A DNA stretch of 64,000 bases from a virus: the IMG/VR virus record IMGVR_UViG_3300045996_001458, positions 18,068-82,067 of that record. The stretch is one strand, 5' to 3'. A model generated the notes under the pieces. That model searched no databases. It was not told where the DNA came from and saw only the letters and a list, made by a program, of their open reading frames with translations. The position numbers were made by a program, and so were the translations under genes. Below, piece by piece: positions 1-7,408 of this stretch; the first letter of the stretch is position 1, and every line of letters begins with the position of its first letter.

Positions 1-2
1 GG

Positions 3-395
3 TCACGACTCCTCCTCGTCCACTTCGACAGCCTGAAGCGCGGTGATGGCGGCCATCCGGTTCTCGCGGGTGCGCTTCTTGTCCCACGTCTCCACGGCCT
101 TGCGTGCGGCCCAGGACAGGTTCTGGTGGCGCAGGTTCTCCAGCACAGCCCGGGCCTCATCGCTGCCCGCGGGGGCGCAGAAGGCCAGCCGGAAGCCGTT
201 GGCGGCCGTGGACTTGGTCATCAGTCCGTGGATCTCGAACGTGTCCGTGCCGGCCGCGACGGTGAACGTCTCCGCCCACACCTTCGTTACCGTGGTCGTC
301 GTGACTCCGCGCAGTTGGCGGCGATAGTTGTCCTCGGTCCAGATCACCACCTCCGCTCCCGGCTTCAACCAGTCGGGGCGCTCCACTTCGGTCAT
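3..395 (-). CDS. Hypothetical early protein, 130 aa
   Basis: Function not recognised. The ATG at 395 follows a GGAAGGCGGAGGG ribosome-binding site and overlaps the stop of the upstream 30-aa gene (ATGA), so this start is preferred over an upstream GTG at 437. The N-terminal half is beta-rich (PGAEVVIWTEDNYRRQL); the C-terminal half is basic and helical (NLSWAARKAVETWDKKRTRENRM) with an acidic end. It is the last gene of the leftward early operon visible here; the operon probably continues past the window edge. Confidence 0.75.
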   Translation of the reverse strand: MTEVERPDWLKPGAEVVIWTEDNYRRQLRGVTTTTVTKVWAETFTVAAGTDTFEIHGLMTKSTAANGFRLAFCAPAGSDEARAVLENLRHQNLSWAARKAVETWDKKRTRENRMAAITALQAVEVDEEES

Positions 396-484
396 CCCTC
401 CGCCTTCCACCATCCGCAGCAAGGGCACCAGCACCACTCCCAGTCGTCGTCCGGTGTCGAGCGCACGAACACGTCGTCGGTCAT
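392..484 (-). CDS. Cys/Trp-rich micro-protein, 30 aa
   Basis: A 30-codon gene with ATG at 484 after GGGGAGAG, coupled by a 4-bp overlap to the next gene. The C-terminus CWCPCCGWWKAEG holds four cysteines and four tryptophans in the last stretch, so metal binding or membrane/RNA contact is possible. Too short for homology; support is the RBS, the coupling and typical codon use. Confidence 0.55.
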   Translation of the reverse strand: MTDDVFVRSTPDDDWEWCWCPCCGWWKAEG

Positions 485-515
485 TGCTCTCCCCTTCCGG
501 GAGTGAGAGGGATGG

Positions 516-740
516 TCAGAGGCCGAGCAAGCCGCCGGACTCGCGGCGCTTCCACCACACGTCCAGCCGACGGGACTTGCGGTTGCCCATGCGCCACTGG
601 ACGCCGCACCTTCCGGGGCAGACGCCACGCGTGCGCGGTCCGTGCGCCCGCTTGTCCCACGTGGCGACGGCGTGGCACTCGGGGCAACGGTGCGGCTTGT
701 CCTCGTTGCGGGTGACCCATCGCAGTTTGGCTGTGGTCAC
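516..740 (-). CDS. Small zinc-ribbon protein, 74 aa
   Basis: GTG start at 740 lies just after AAGGAGAG. The protein has CPEC near residues 20-23 and CPGRC near 43-47, a two-knuckle zinc-ribbon layout, then a basic tail (KSRRLDVWWKRRESGG). Such ribbons in phage early regions usually bind nucleic acid or host RNA polymerase; no specific role can be assigned. Confidence 0.65.
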   Translation of the reverse strand: MTTAKLRWVTRNEDKPHRCPECHAVATWDKRAHGPRTRGVCPGRCGVQWRMGNRKSRRLDVWWKRRESGGLLGL

Positions 741-771
741 GTCTCTCCTTGGTCTTGGTACGGGATATGGG

Positions 772-975
772 TCAGGACAGGGGGCGGAGTCGGGTGAGGT
801 CACCGGCCACGTTCAGGCGTTCCACCGTGAACACCGTCAGTTCGTCCGCCGGCTCCCCGTCGAGCCACCACGTGCCACCCTCCGGGTTGTAGGCGAGGCG
901 ACCGGAGGCGTACAGGGCACGGACCTGTTCCTCAAGGAGCTGGACGGCCTGGGCGATGTCGTCTGTGTCGGCCAT
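772..975 (-). CDS. Hypothetical protein, 67 aa
   Basis: ATG at 975 after GGAG. Residues 1-27 form an amphipathic helix (DIAQAVQLLEEQVRALYASGRL); the rest is a small beta unit (TWWLDGEPADELTVFTVERL). No family recognised. It lies in the run of separately initiated small genes at the left edge. Confidence 0.6.
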   Translation of the reverse strand: MADTDDIAQAVQLLEEQVRALYASGRLAYNPEGGTWWLDGEPADELTVFTVERLNVAGDLTRLRPLS

Positions 976-1027
976 GGTGCACTCCGTTCGGCTCGGTGGT
1001 GGGTGTTCGGCCCCTTCGGGGGAGGGC

Positions 1028-1348
1028 CTACGGCACTGACGGGGCGGAGGTCGCGGCGGCGTCTTCGAGGTGCTTCACCTTGGCCTGCAACCCGGCGATC
1101 TGCTCGCGCAACTGGTCCACGTACGTCTTGCCGTTCCACACCGGCTCGCCGTTCTCATCGGCGACCTCGTACGCCTCCATGTCCTCGAACACCACGTCCA
1201 GGCTGTACTTCCGCTTGTACCCGGAGCACTGAAGGCACAGAGACGGAACGCGCTCGTGCGCCTTCTCGACGGCCGATTCGTCGTCGTCAGCCTCGACCCT
1301 GATGGTCAGGTCGGCGTTCGGCATGAACCGGACAAGGAACTCGGGCAT
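1028..1348 (-). CDS. Hypothetical protein with C-terminal coiled coil, 106 aa
   Basis: ATG at 1348 after GAGGAGAAGAG. The N-terminal part (MPEFLVRFMPNADLTIRVEADDDESAVEKA) looks like a small alpha/beta fold; a single CLQC pair follows, and residues about 78-98 (VDQLREQIAGLQAKVKHLEDA) form a heptad coiled coil. Function unknown. Confidence 0.65.
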   Translation of the reverse strand: MPEFLVRFMPNADLTIRVEADDDESAVEKAHERVPSLCLQCSGYKRKYSLDVVFEDMEAYEVADENGEPVWNGKTYVDQLREQIAGLQAKVKHLEDAAATSAPSVP

Positions 1349-1438
1349 CTCTTCTCCTCGGGGTTGGGGGTCAGTCGGTCATCGGGACGAGACGACCGCA
1401 GGGGGCGGGGCGGGCGGTGGAGTGGTGGCCTCCCGGGA

Positions 1439-1756
1439 TTAGGCGTCGGTGTCCCACCGGAACGACCCGCCCTCGTAAGCGCAGGACCGGTCCGTGGTCT
1501 TGTACGTCGCGTCGCCGCCACCGTTGCCGCGCGCGTTGTTGATCGCCCACAGGTCGGCGTCCTGCACGGCCTCGTCGGCGCGGCGGAACAACTCGGCCAG
1601 CGGCGAGAACGCGTCGTACAGGTCGGCGTCGGTGCTGTCCATCAAGTCGCGGGCGGTGTGCAGGTGAGCGAGCGCCGCCTTGACGTGCCGGCCGACGAGC
1701 ATGGCCGTGGCCCGGTCCATGACCACGGGCTTGATGCCCTCCGGTTCGATGTGCAT
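1439..1756 (-). CDS. Hypothetical helical protein, 105 aa
   Basis: ATG at 1756 follows GGAAGGAAG; the upstream part of the open frame is arginine-rich and has poor codon bias, so it is excluded. The central region (RATAMLVGRHVKAALAHLHTARDL... LAELFRRADEAV) is a two-helix bundle. No family recognised. Confidence 0.65.
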   Translation of the reverse strand: MHIEPEGIKPVVMDRATAMLVGRHVKAALAHLHTARDLMDSTDADLYDAFSPLAELFRRADEAVQDADLWAINNARGNGGGDATYKTTDRSCAYEGGSFRWDTDA

Positions 1757-1825
1757 CGCTGCTTCCTTCCGGTCTGAACATCCGTGGCGTGGGCGCGTCC
1801 CCCGGCCGCGCCCCACCATGGCGGT

Positions 1826-2125
1826 TCAGGCGGACGCGCGCGGCAGGACGCTGACCGGGACCTCGCGGGTGTCGGGGTCGCAACCGAGGGGGCAGCCGTA
1901 GGTGCAGGAGTGGATCAGCGCGTACCGGAGCACCGCGCCCTGCTTGCGGACGTACAGCTTGCAGCCGTAGCCGCACTCCCGCATGACCTGCACCTCGGAC
2001 CACTCGCGGACCGGCTTGACGTAGATCCGGACGTGCTGGGCGATCTCCCGGGCCTCGCTGCCCACGATCCGGATGCGGGTGGGCGCGGCGGTGTCGGTCG
2101 TGGACTGGGTGAGCGTGGCGGTCAT
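1826..2125 (-). CDS. Cys-rich hypothetical protein, 99 aa
   Basis: ATG at 2125 after GGGAGACGAC. Six cysteines fall in a pattern CGYGC ... CTYGCPLGC, consistent with a small metal-binding knuckle. This is the first minus-strand gene downstream of the triple TGTCATGACA operator, so it is probably expressed from the divergent promoter there and controlled by the ribbon-helix-helix protein. Confidence 0.65.
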   Translation of the reverse strand: MTATLTQSTTDTAAPTRIRIVGSEAREIAQHVRIYVKPVREWSEVQVMRECGYGCKLYVRKQGAVLRYALIHSCTYGCPLGCDPDTREVPVSVLPRASA

Positions 2126-2160
2126 GTCGTCTCCCTTGGCGGCGGTTCCGGGCCTTCCCC

Positions 2161-2233
2161 GGTGTCATGACACCACGGTACAGTGGGTGTCATGACACCG
2201 GCAAGAGGTTCAGCAGAGAAATGTCATGACACC
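2161..2233. promoter_or_regulatory. Triple palindromic operator between divergent genes
   Basis: Three copies of a palindrome: GGTGTCATGACACC at 2161-2174 and 2186-2199 (exact) and TGTCATGACACC at 2222-2233. Centre spacings are 25 and 35 bp. A -10-like TACAGT (2179-2184) points right and TACCGT points left between copies one and two, so bound protein would block both promoters. The adjacent plus-strand ribbon-helix-helix protein is the obvious candidate regulator. A further exact TGTCATGACA occurs at 35231-35240. Confidence 0.7.
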
Positions 2234-2428
2234 CTTAACGGCGTGACCGGCAGGAGCGGGAAGGGCACCGCGCGGCAGACCGTCCGCATCGACGAGGACC
2301 TGTGGGCCAAGCTCGGCGCGGCCTGCGAATCCGCCGGCATTGACCGGTCCGCCGCGTTGCGCGCGTTCGCCCGCTGGTACGTCGGGGAGGGCGACGCCGA
2401 ACTCCCCGAGCGCCCTGCTCCCGAGTAG
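2192..2428 (+). CDS. Ribbon-helix-helix DNA-binding protein
   Basis: The only plus-strand gene in the left 30 kb. The conserved part (ARQTVRIDEDLWAKLGAACESAGIDRSAALRAFARWYV) has one beta strand followed by two helices, as in Arc/CopG ribbon-helix-helix proteins that bind palindromic DNA as dimers. The start is uncertain: ATG at 2192 would be leaderless from the TACAGT -10 box and lies inside the second operator; a GTG at 2243 would leave only the DNA-binding domain. Likely an autoregulated early repressor. Confidence 0.75.
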   Translation: MTPARGSAEKCHDTLNGVTGRSGKGTARQTVRIDEDLWAKLGAACESAGIDRSAALRAFARWYVGEGDAELPERPAPE

Positions 2429-2437
2429 CCCTCCCGG

Positions 2438-2575
2438 TCAGGCAGCGGACGGAGACGGCGGGTCGAACACCGCGGCCACCTCGTCCAACGCCTCGTACAT
2501 CTCCTCCAGTGTCAGCCCCGGTCCGTCCGCCGTCACCGACCATCCGGCGGCGGGGACCTCCCATGCCCAACTCAT
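2438..2575 (-). CDS. Small acidic protein, 45 aa
   Basis: Short gene with ATG at 2575 after GAGGAGACGAC. It begins MSWAWEVPAAGWSVTADGPG and carries an acidic helix (LTLEEMYEALDEVAAVF). It is convergent with the ribbon-helix-helix gene (10 bp between stops). Function unknown. Confidence 0.55.
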   Translation of the reverse strand: MSWAWEVPAAGWSVTADGPGLTLEEMYEALDEVAAVFDPPSPSAA

Positions 2576-2615
2576 GTCGTCTCCTCTCGTGTCGTCAGTC
2601 GTGCGGTCACGCTGG

Positions 2616-2894
2616 TCACGATTGCGTCCGGGTGAGCTTCAGCCAGGACCACTGGTCGTCGTGCTCGGTGATCTCGTAGCCGTAGCCGTGCTTCATGGCC
2701 AACAGGTCGGCCTGCGGAACGTTGGCCAACTGGATGGCCATCTCCAGGACGGGCGGACGCTCGTACTCCAGTCGCGCGTCGAGCGCGCCCATCTCCCAGC
2801 CCGCCACGTAGGACTGGTCGTCGTGGGGGCCGCCCTTGGTCGCGACGGTGACAAACGGCATCACCAGCCCGTAGCCCTGCTCTTCCTCGCTCAC
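2616..2894 (-). CDS. Hypothetical protein, 92 aa
   Basis: GTG at 2894 after GAGGAGGCAGC, overlapping the stop of the RuvC-like gene by 4 bp, so translation is coupled. Sequence features are VTVATKGGPHDDQSYVAGWEMGALDARL and a tryptophan-containing C-terminus. No family recognised. Confidence 0.65.
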   Translation of the reverse strand: MSEEEQGYGLVMPFVTVATKGGPHDDQSYVAGWEMGALDARLEYERPPVLEMAIQLANVPQADLLAMKHGYGYEITEHDDQWSWLKLTRTQS

Positions 2895-3448
2895 GCTGCC
2901 TCCTCGTTCGTCGGCCTGAGCTTCGCCACCACGTCGGCCCGGTAGTCCGTCACCGGGTACGGCAGGGGTCCATCGAGCAGGTGCACACCCACCGCGGCCA
3001 GCCACAGGGCGTCCCGCTCGTCGGAGCTGGTCGCCAGCACCTCGGGGAACGCCTCAGCCATGGCGGCCTTCATGGCGGCCTTGTCCGCACGCCCGTTGCC
3101 CGTCGCGTAGAGCTTCAGCGTGTTCGGGTGCACTTCCACCACCCGGGCACCCCGGTAGACGAGCGCCGAGATGGCCAGATACCAGAGGCCCGCGCGTTCG
3201 TTGGTCGAGGTGGACGCCGGGTTCGGCACCATGGCCTCCACGACCACGAGGTCGGCCGGGTGGACCCAGTCCACGATGGCAGTCTTGAGCCGGTGCAGCA
3301 CTTCGCAGCGATCCATGGGGTCGGCGAGCGTGGTCACGCCCGCCTCGCCCTTCTTGGCCGTCTCCATCACCGTGGTGCCCAGACCCCAGGTGATGCGGGC
3401 CAAGCCGCTGGAGGTGAGCGAGAGGTCAAGGCCGACGACGGCGCTCAC
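2891..3448 (-). CDS. RuvC-like Holliday junction resolvase/nuclease
   Basis: About 185 aa. It starts with the RNase H-fold signature VVGLDLSLTSSG, followed by VVVEAM (second acidic residue, about residue 75) and a late acidic pair in SSDERDALWLAAVG, matching the D-E-D/D layout of RuvC-type resolvases. GTG at 3448 is preceded by GAGGAGCCCTG. In phages this fold resolves four-way junctions from recombination-dependent replication or trims DNA before packaging. Exact substrate unknown. Confidence 0.75.
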   Translation of the reverse strand: MSAVVGLDLSLTSSGLARITWGLGTTVMETAKKGEAGVTTLADPMDRCEVLHRLKTAIVDWVHPADLVVVEAMVPNPASTSTNERAGLWYLAISALVYRGARVVEVHPNTLKLYATGNGRADKAAMKAAMAEAFPEVLATSSDERDALWLAAVGVHLLDGPLPYPVTDYRADVVAKLRPTNEEAA

Positions 3449-3792
3449 CAGGGCTCCTCGGTGCACTCGGCGTTCGCTTCCCAGCCTGTCGGGTATGCCT
3501 TGACCAGCTCGTCCCAGACGCCCACGCCGCTGTGCACCGCTCGCAGTTCGCTGCACGGGTAGGCCGCACCGCTCTTGGAGCAGAGCGCGCCGTCCTCGAA
3601 CATCGGGCCGTGGTCGGCGAATACGGCAGCCGTGGTCAGGTCACCTGTCGACAGCAGCCGGTCTGCCTCCTTGGCGTGGGCCCCGTTGACTGCCATGAAC
3701 GAGCCGGGCAGCCATGCCACGATGCCCGCCGCCGCCACGTGGATCTCGGCGTCGAGGAGCATCCGCTCCACGTCGCCCTCGTCGGGGCTCAC
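3445..3792 (-). CDS. Hypothetical protein, 115 aa
   Basis: GTG at 3792 overlaps the upstream gene's stop. The N-terminal segment (VERMLLDAEIHVAAAGIVAWLPGSFMAVNGAHAKEADRLL) is helical; three cysteines follow in the C-terminal half. Family not recognised. It is co-transcribed with the RuvC-like nuclease. Confidence 0.6.
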   Translation of the reverse strand: MSPDEGDVERMLLDAEIHVAAAGIVAWLPGSFMAVNGAHAKEADRLLSTGDLTTAAVFADHGPMFEDGALCSKSGAAYPCSELRAVHSGVGVWDELVKAYPTGWEANAECTEEPW

Positions 3793-4622
3793 CCCCCACC
3801 GCCTTCGATGTCGTCGGCCGGGTCGGACCCGACGACGTACTCGACGCTCATCGCCACCTCGCCGCACAGGCACGCGGTGGACTCGACCGTCGCCGTGCCT
3901 GGCCACCGGTGTCCGCCCGGAGGGCAAGTCGCGGGCACACCAGTCGCGGCGTCACCCGCCATCGCCGTCAGCACCGAGCACGGCGCGGGCACGAGCACGT
4001 CAACCTGCCCCTCCCACTCGCCCTGTTCCGGACCGGTCAGGACCGAACACGCCAGGCACGCGACCGTCGGCGTGTCGCCGTAGCATCCCGCCGGGGTGTC
4101 GTGGTCGCAGTCACCCTCGGCGCAGCTCTCGTCCATCAGCAGCACCGGGCGATGCGCGGTCACATGCCCCAGCACCCGCGGCCAGCGTTCGCTGTCCGCG
4201 TCGTAGTCCCGCTCCGCACGGCGGTCGGCGAGGAGTCGTCGGCAGATCCGCACCGCGATCAGCGGATCGACCGGCACCAGGGACAGGGCGTGCGTCTCGG
4301 CGCCGGTCGGGGTGAGCACCGCGAGTTCGACCTCCTCCGTGCCGCGTTGGAGAGCGACGGACCACGCGCACTCCGGGCACAGCGTGTGGTTGTCGACGTG
4401 CCTGTTGCCGCGTGCGAAGCCGCCCCAGTGGCGGGCGATGACCGCGGTCGAGCCGCACTCCGTCGCAGCGCGGACGCGTCGGGCGGAACTGTCGCCCATC
4501 TCCACCGCGCGGACCGCGTGGTCGTGGCCGATGGCGTGGATCGGGCCGGGCCTGTCGTCGATGCCGATGACGTGCGACACGGCGGGGATGGGTGGTAGCG
4601 GTTCAACCTCGGTGTCGATCAC
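3789..4622 (-). CDS. Large Cys-rich hypothetical protein, 277 aa
   Basis: GTG at 4622 lies after GGAGGCGAG and overlaps the upstream stop; the N-terminal extension to 4775 is rejected. Several cysteine clusters are visible (CPECAWSV, CAEGDCDHD, CLACSVL, CPPGGH, CLCGE), suggesting two or more zinc sites. The first third contains RWMG-type basic residues and VIGIDDRPGPIHAIGHDH. No function can be assigned. Confidence 0.6.
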   Translation of the reverse strand: MIDTEVEPLPPIPAVSHVIGIDDRPGPIHAIGHDHAVRAVEMGDSSARRVRAATECGSTAVIARHWGGFARGNRHVDNHTLCPECAWSVALQRGTEEVELAVLTPTGAETHALSLVPVDPLIAVRICRRLLADRRAERDYDADSERWPRVLGHVTAHRPVLLMDESCAEGDCDHDTPAGCYGDTPTVACLACSVLTGPEQGEWEGQVDVLVPAPCSVLTAMAGDAATGVPATCPPGGHRWPGTATVESTACLCGEVAMSVEYVVGSDPADDIEGGGG

Positions 4623-5017
4623 GACTCGCCTCCGTCCGGCCCGCCATGCGATGCCGGGTGCCACCAGTCGCATGGCGGCTCGGTCTGCCTTCGGCGCAAC
4701 CCCCGACCGTCGCGGATCTGCTGCGACAGGTCGGCCAGCATCGCGTTGAGCGTGTTCGAGATCGCCGCCAACCACATGCTGTTACCCGTGGCGTCGCCCT
4801 CCCACAGGTCCGCGATGGCGTGGATGGTGCCGATCACCACGTCCTTCGCCGTGTGCGGTACGCCGGAGTCGGTCAGCCGCAGGAGCGTCGAGTGCAGACG
4901 TCGGGCCACCTCGCGTCCCATCTCCAAGTCGTCTTCGAAGCCGCCCGCCTTCGCGGCCCGGTCGAGGTCGTAGCGCACGGCGTCCACATCCGTGCGCGGG
5001 TTGCCGGTGTCGTTCAC
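4619..5017 (-). CDS. Helical hypothetical protein, 132 aa
   Basis: GTG at 5017 after AAGGAGCCGAG, overlapping the upstream stop. Almost entirely helical (LDRAAKAGGFEDDLEMGREVARRLHSTLLRL and MWLAAISNTLNAMLADLSQQI), with a His/Gly-rich tail. Family not recognised. Confidence 0.65.
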   Translation of the reverse strand: MNDTGNPRTDVDAVRYDLDRAAKAGGFEDDLEMGREVARRLHSTLLRLTDSGVPHTAKDVVIGTIHAIADLWEGDATGNSMWLAAISNTLNAMLADLSQQIRDGRGLRRRQTEPPCDWWHPASHGGPDGGES

Positions 5018-5247
5018 GACTCGGCTCCTTCGATGTCGTCGGCCATCAGTTCCAGGTCTCCGGAGTCCGGCCAGTCCTCGTCGGTGCCCTCGTCGTCCAT
5101 CAACTCGACCAACTCGCGGAGCACCGCCGCGGTGGCGGCCTTCGCCAAGGCGTCGTAGGTCAGGTCCGTCGACCCTTGGCCAGTGAGCGCCTTTCGGGCG
5201 GCGATCACAAGCCGGACAGCGGCGTCTGTCTCGTCGGTCAAATCCAT
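5014..5247 (-). CDS. Small acidic helical protein, 77 aa
   Basis: ATG at 5247 after GAGGAGACC. Very acidic C-terminal half (ELMDDEGTDEDWPDSGDLELMADDIEGAES), which could mimic DNA or bind a basic partner. It is coupled to the following gene by a 4-bp overlap. Confidence 0.6.
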   Translation of the reverse strand: MDLTDETDAAVRLVIAARKALTGQGSTDLTYDALAKAATAAVLRELVELMDDEGTDEDWPDSGDLELMADDIEGAES

Positions 5248-5250
5248 GTC

Positions 5251-5460
5251 TCAGGTCTCCTCACTAGCGCCAGCGGGGTTCAGGCCGTCAGCGGCGATCT
5301 CAGGGGGTCGGACGGTGGCATTGCGTCGGGTCGCGGCGATCCACTGCTGCCACTCGGGCAGCAACCACCACGGAGGCCTCGGGTCACATCGGGGGTTGGA
5401 GTGGCGGGACCGCCCGAGACGGGGGTCGAGCGGTGTCCCGCACTCCACGCACTTCAGCAA
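5251..5460 (-). CDS. Small zinc-finger-like protein, 69 aa
   Basis: Starts with MLKCVECGTPLDPRL and has a further Cys in NPRCDP, a split zinc knuckle, then PWWLLPEWQQWIAATRRNA. The only good start is a TTG at 5460 with no strong RBS, 10 bp after ssb, so it probably depends on translation of ssb. Function unknown. Confidence 0.5.
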   Translation of the reverse strand: MLKCVECGTPLDPRLGRSRHSNPRCDPRPPWWLLPEWQQWIAATRRNATVRPPEIAADGLNPAGASEET

Positions 5461-5470
5461 AGTTCAGCCA

Positions 5471-5944
5471 TCAGAACGGGGGTTCCGAGTCGAACCCCGA
5501 TGCGCCCTGACGGGCGGGAGCCGGCGGCGCAGATCCCCACGGATCGTCAGCCGCTGCCGGTCGGGAGTCGGTGCCGGAGCGCTCCGCCTTGGACACCTTG
5601 GCCGTGGCGTAGCGGAGGTTCGGGCCGATGCCGTCCAGCAACAGCGACACACCGGAGCGCTTCTCGCCCGTGGCCCGGTCCTCCCACTGCTCGGTCTTCA
5701 GACGGCCGGTCACCACGACCTCGGTGCCGCGGGTGAGGGACTCGGCCATCGACTCGGCCAGTTCCTTGAACGCCGTGGCCCGGACGAAGAACACGTCCCC
5801 GTCTTCCCACTCCTGGGTCGAGGGGTTCTTGCGGCGGGAGTTGAACGCGAGGTTCACGGTGCACACCGCGGTGCCGTTCCCGGCGAACCTGAGCTCCGGA
5901 TCGGCGGTCGCCCGGCCGATACCGGTCAACGTGGGCAGGGACAT
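5471..5944 (-). CDS. ssb: Single-stranded DNA-binding protein
   Basis: 157 aa with an OB-fold of the bacterial SSB type: LTGIGRATADPELRFAGNGTAVCTVNLAFNSRR, DVFFVRATAFKELAESMAESLTRGTEVVVTGRLKTEQWED and a beta strand SGVSLLLDGIGP. A flexible linker ends in an acidic, aromatic tip (SGFDSEPPF), the equivalent of the DDDIPF peptide used to recruit partner proteins. It lies directly upstream of the small zinc-finger gene and follows the helicase loader and initiator, forming the replication module. Confidence 0.92.
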   Translation of the reverse strand: MSLPTLTGIGRATADPELRFAGNGTAVCTVNLAFNSRRKNPSTQEWEDGDVFFVRATAFKELAESMAESLTRGTEVVVTGRLKTEQWEDRATGEKRSGVSLLLDGIGPNLRYATAKVSKAERSGTDSRPAAADDPWGSAPPAPARQGASGFDSEPPF

Positions 5945-5945
5945 G

Positions 5946-6635
5946 TCAGGCAGCTCCCTTGCTCTGGCCGCCGCGGCGGCGGTCGTCGCCCTTGAGGACG
6001 ACTCGGGTGGTCATCTCGACGAGCCGGGACGTGACCCGGTCGCCGAGGATGGGCTTGAGGTCGGCGGGCTTCACGTTGCTGGTGATCAGCGTCGGCAGCT
6101 CCCGCTCGTAGCGGTGGTTGATCAGCCGGTAGTCGACTTCCTCGGTCCACTCCGTCGACTTCGCCGCGCCGAGGTCGTCGATGACCAGCAGGCGCGTGTT
6201 GGCGATCGAGCGAAACTCCTCCTCGGAGTCGACCCGTGGTCTCGGACGCAGGCGGGCGTAGATGTCCGCAGCGGTGGAGAACTGCCACGAGCACATCAGC
6301 CCGGACAGGGACAGGGCGCGTACGGCGCCGTAGGCCTGGAACGTCTTGCCCGTGCCGGTGGGTCCGAGGATCAGCAGGGATCGCCCGGTTGTGAGCGCGA
6401 CCGCGGCGCGGCCGGTGTCGCGCACCGCGTCGCTCACGAGGTCGCGCACCCAGTCGCGGATGGCGGGCACGTCAGCAACAGCCTCGGCGTAGTGGACCGG
6501 GATGGCCTTGCGGTTGTACTCCACGCCGCGCTCCACCGCCTCGCGGGCCATGAGCAGGCGCTCCCTCCGCTCGTCGTCGCCGAAGGGCAGCAACTCCTCC
6601 GACTCCAGGGAGATCACCACGGGGTCGATGTCCAC
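5946..6635 (-). CDS. DnaC/IstB-type helicase loader ATPase
   Basis: 229 aa AAA+ protein. Walker A GPTGTGKT and Walker B LLVIDDLG are intact, followed by LPTLITSNVKPADL (sensor region) and the basic RVTSRLVEM motif seen in DnaC/IstB loaders. GTG at 6635 follows GAGGAG and overlaps the initiator stop (TAGTG). It should load a host or phage replicative helicase at the origin with the adjacent initiator; no phage helicase gene is seen in this window, so the host DnaB is the likely client. Confidence 0.85.
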   Translation of the reverse strand: MDIDPVVISLESEELLPFGDDERRERLLMAREAVERGVEYNRKAIPVHYAEAVADVPAIRDWVRDLVSDAVRDTGRAAVALTTGRSLLILGPTGTGKTFQAYGAVRALSLSGLMCSWQFSTAADIYARLRPRPRVDSEEEFRSIANTRLLVIDDLGAAKSTEWTEEVDYRLINHRYERELPTLITSNVKPADLKPILGDRVTSRLVEMTTRVVLKGDDRRRGGQSKGAA

Positions 6636-7408
6636 TACAGCTCCTCGTCGTAGGCCGACTGGTCGGCCGGGTTGGTCCATGCCTGGTGTCCGCCGACCAC
6701 TCGCAGGTGCGGCTGTTCTGGCTCGTCTTCCCAACGGCCTTGGTTCAGCCAGGTCGCCGGATGGGGGGTGAACTTCGGGTCCTGTCCGGTTCGGATCGCG
6801 GCGAACCTTTGCGCTGCCGCCACCACGGCCGCCGAGTCCGCGCCGTCCTTGAGCGCCTTGGCCCATGCCTTCTCGGCTGCCTTGCGGCCGATCTTGCGGG
6901 GGTAGGCGGCGTAGAAGCGGGCGAAGCTCTCGGCCGTCGAACGTAGAGATGACTGCTCCACTGCTCCACTGCTCCACTGCTCCACTGCTCCGGGCACTGA
7001 GTCTCCGTGGAGTTCCTCACTGTCGTCCTCAGGGAGCGGCTCAGTGAGTCCTTTGTGCATCGGGCATGGTGGGAGCCGGGATGGGGTGGGCCGGTTGGGC
7101 TTCTGGTGCTCCGACCAGTTCACGCAGTGGATGTACTTGCGACCGTCGACTTCGTACCGACAGATAGGTCCTTGCTCACCACGGAGCCCAACTTGCATCT
7201 GTTCGAGCCAGTCGTCGATGCGTCCGGAGGTGATTTTCTCGTCGTGAGGGAAGCAGTCACCGGCGATCCGCTTGGGCGCGTCGATGCCCCTGCCGCGGTC
7301 GTCCAGGTACCCCCAGAGGAGGACGAAGAAGTAGCGCATCTCGAACGGCCAGGACGCCACGAGGTCGGAGGTCCGCAGTTCAGGCTTGATGGAACGGATG
7401 CGCGCCAT
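6635..7408 (-). CDS. Replication initiator (DnaD/O-like)
   Basis: 257 aa. The N-terminal domain (MARIRSIKPELRTSDLVASW... RYFFVLLWGYLDDRGRGIDAPKRIAGDCFP) is typical of phage replication-initiation proteins with a winged-helix fold. A low-complexity linker with QWSSGAV repeats follows, then a C-terminal partner domain (FARFYAAYPRKIGRKAAEKAWAKAL) like those that contact helicase loaders. ATG at 7408 overlaps the HNH stop (TGATG). Five 8-bp repeats inside the linker may form the origin, as iterons do in the lambda O gene. Confidence 0.78.
   Translation of the reverse strand: MARIRSIKPELRTSDLVASWPFEMRYFFVLLWGYLDDRGRGIDAPKRIAGDCFPHDEKITSGRIDDWLEQMQVGLRGEQGPICRYEVDGRKYIHCVNWSEHQKPNRPTPSRLPPCPMHKGLTEPLPEDDSEELHGDSVPGAVEQWSSGAVEQSSLRSTAESFARFYAAYPRKIGRKAAEKAWAKALKDGADSAAVVAAAQRFAAIRTGQDPKFTPHPATWLNQGRWEDEPEQPHLRVVGGHQAWTNPADQSAYDEEL
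6952..6991. repeat. Five tandem 8-bp repeats in initiator gene (candidate origin)
   Basis: Five exact head-to-tail copies of ACTGCTCC occupy 40 bp within the linker coding region of the replication initiator. The unit is not a multiple of three, so gain or loss of one copy shifts the frame. Position between the DNA-binding and partner domains mirrors the lambda origin. Either an origin or a slippage-prone tract; the sequence alone does not decide. Confidence 0.6.
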
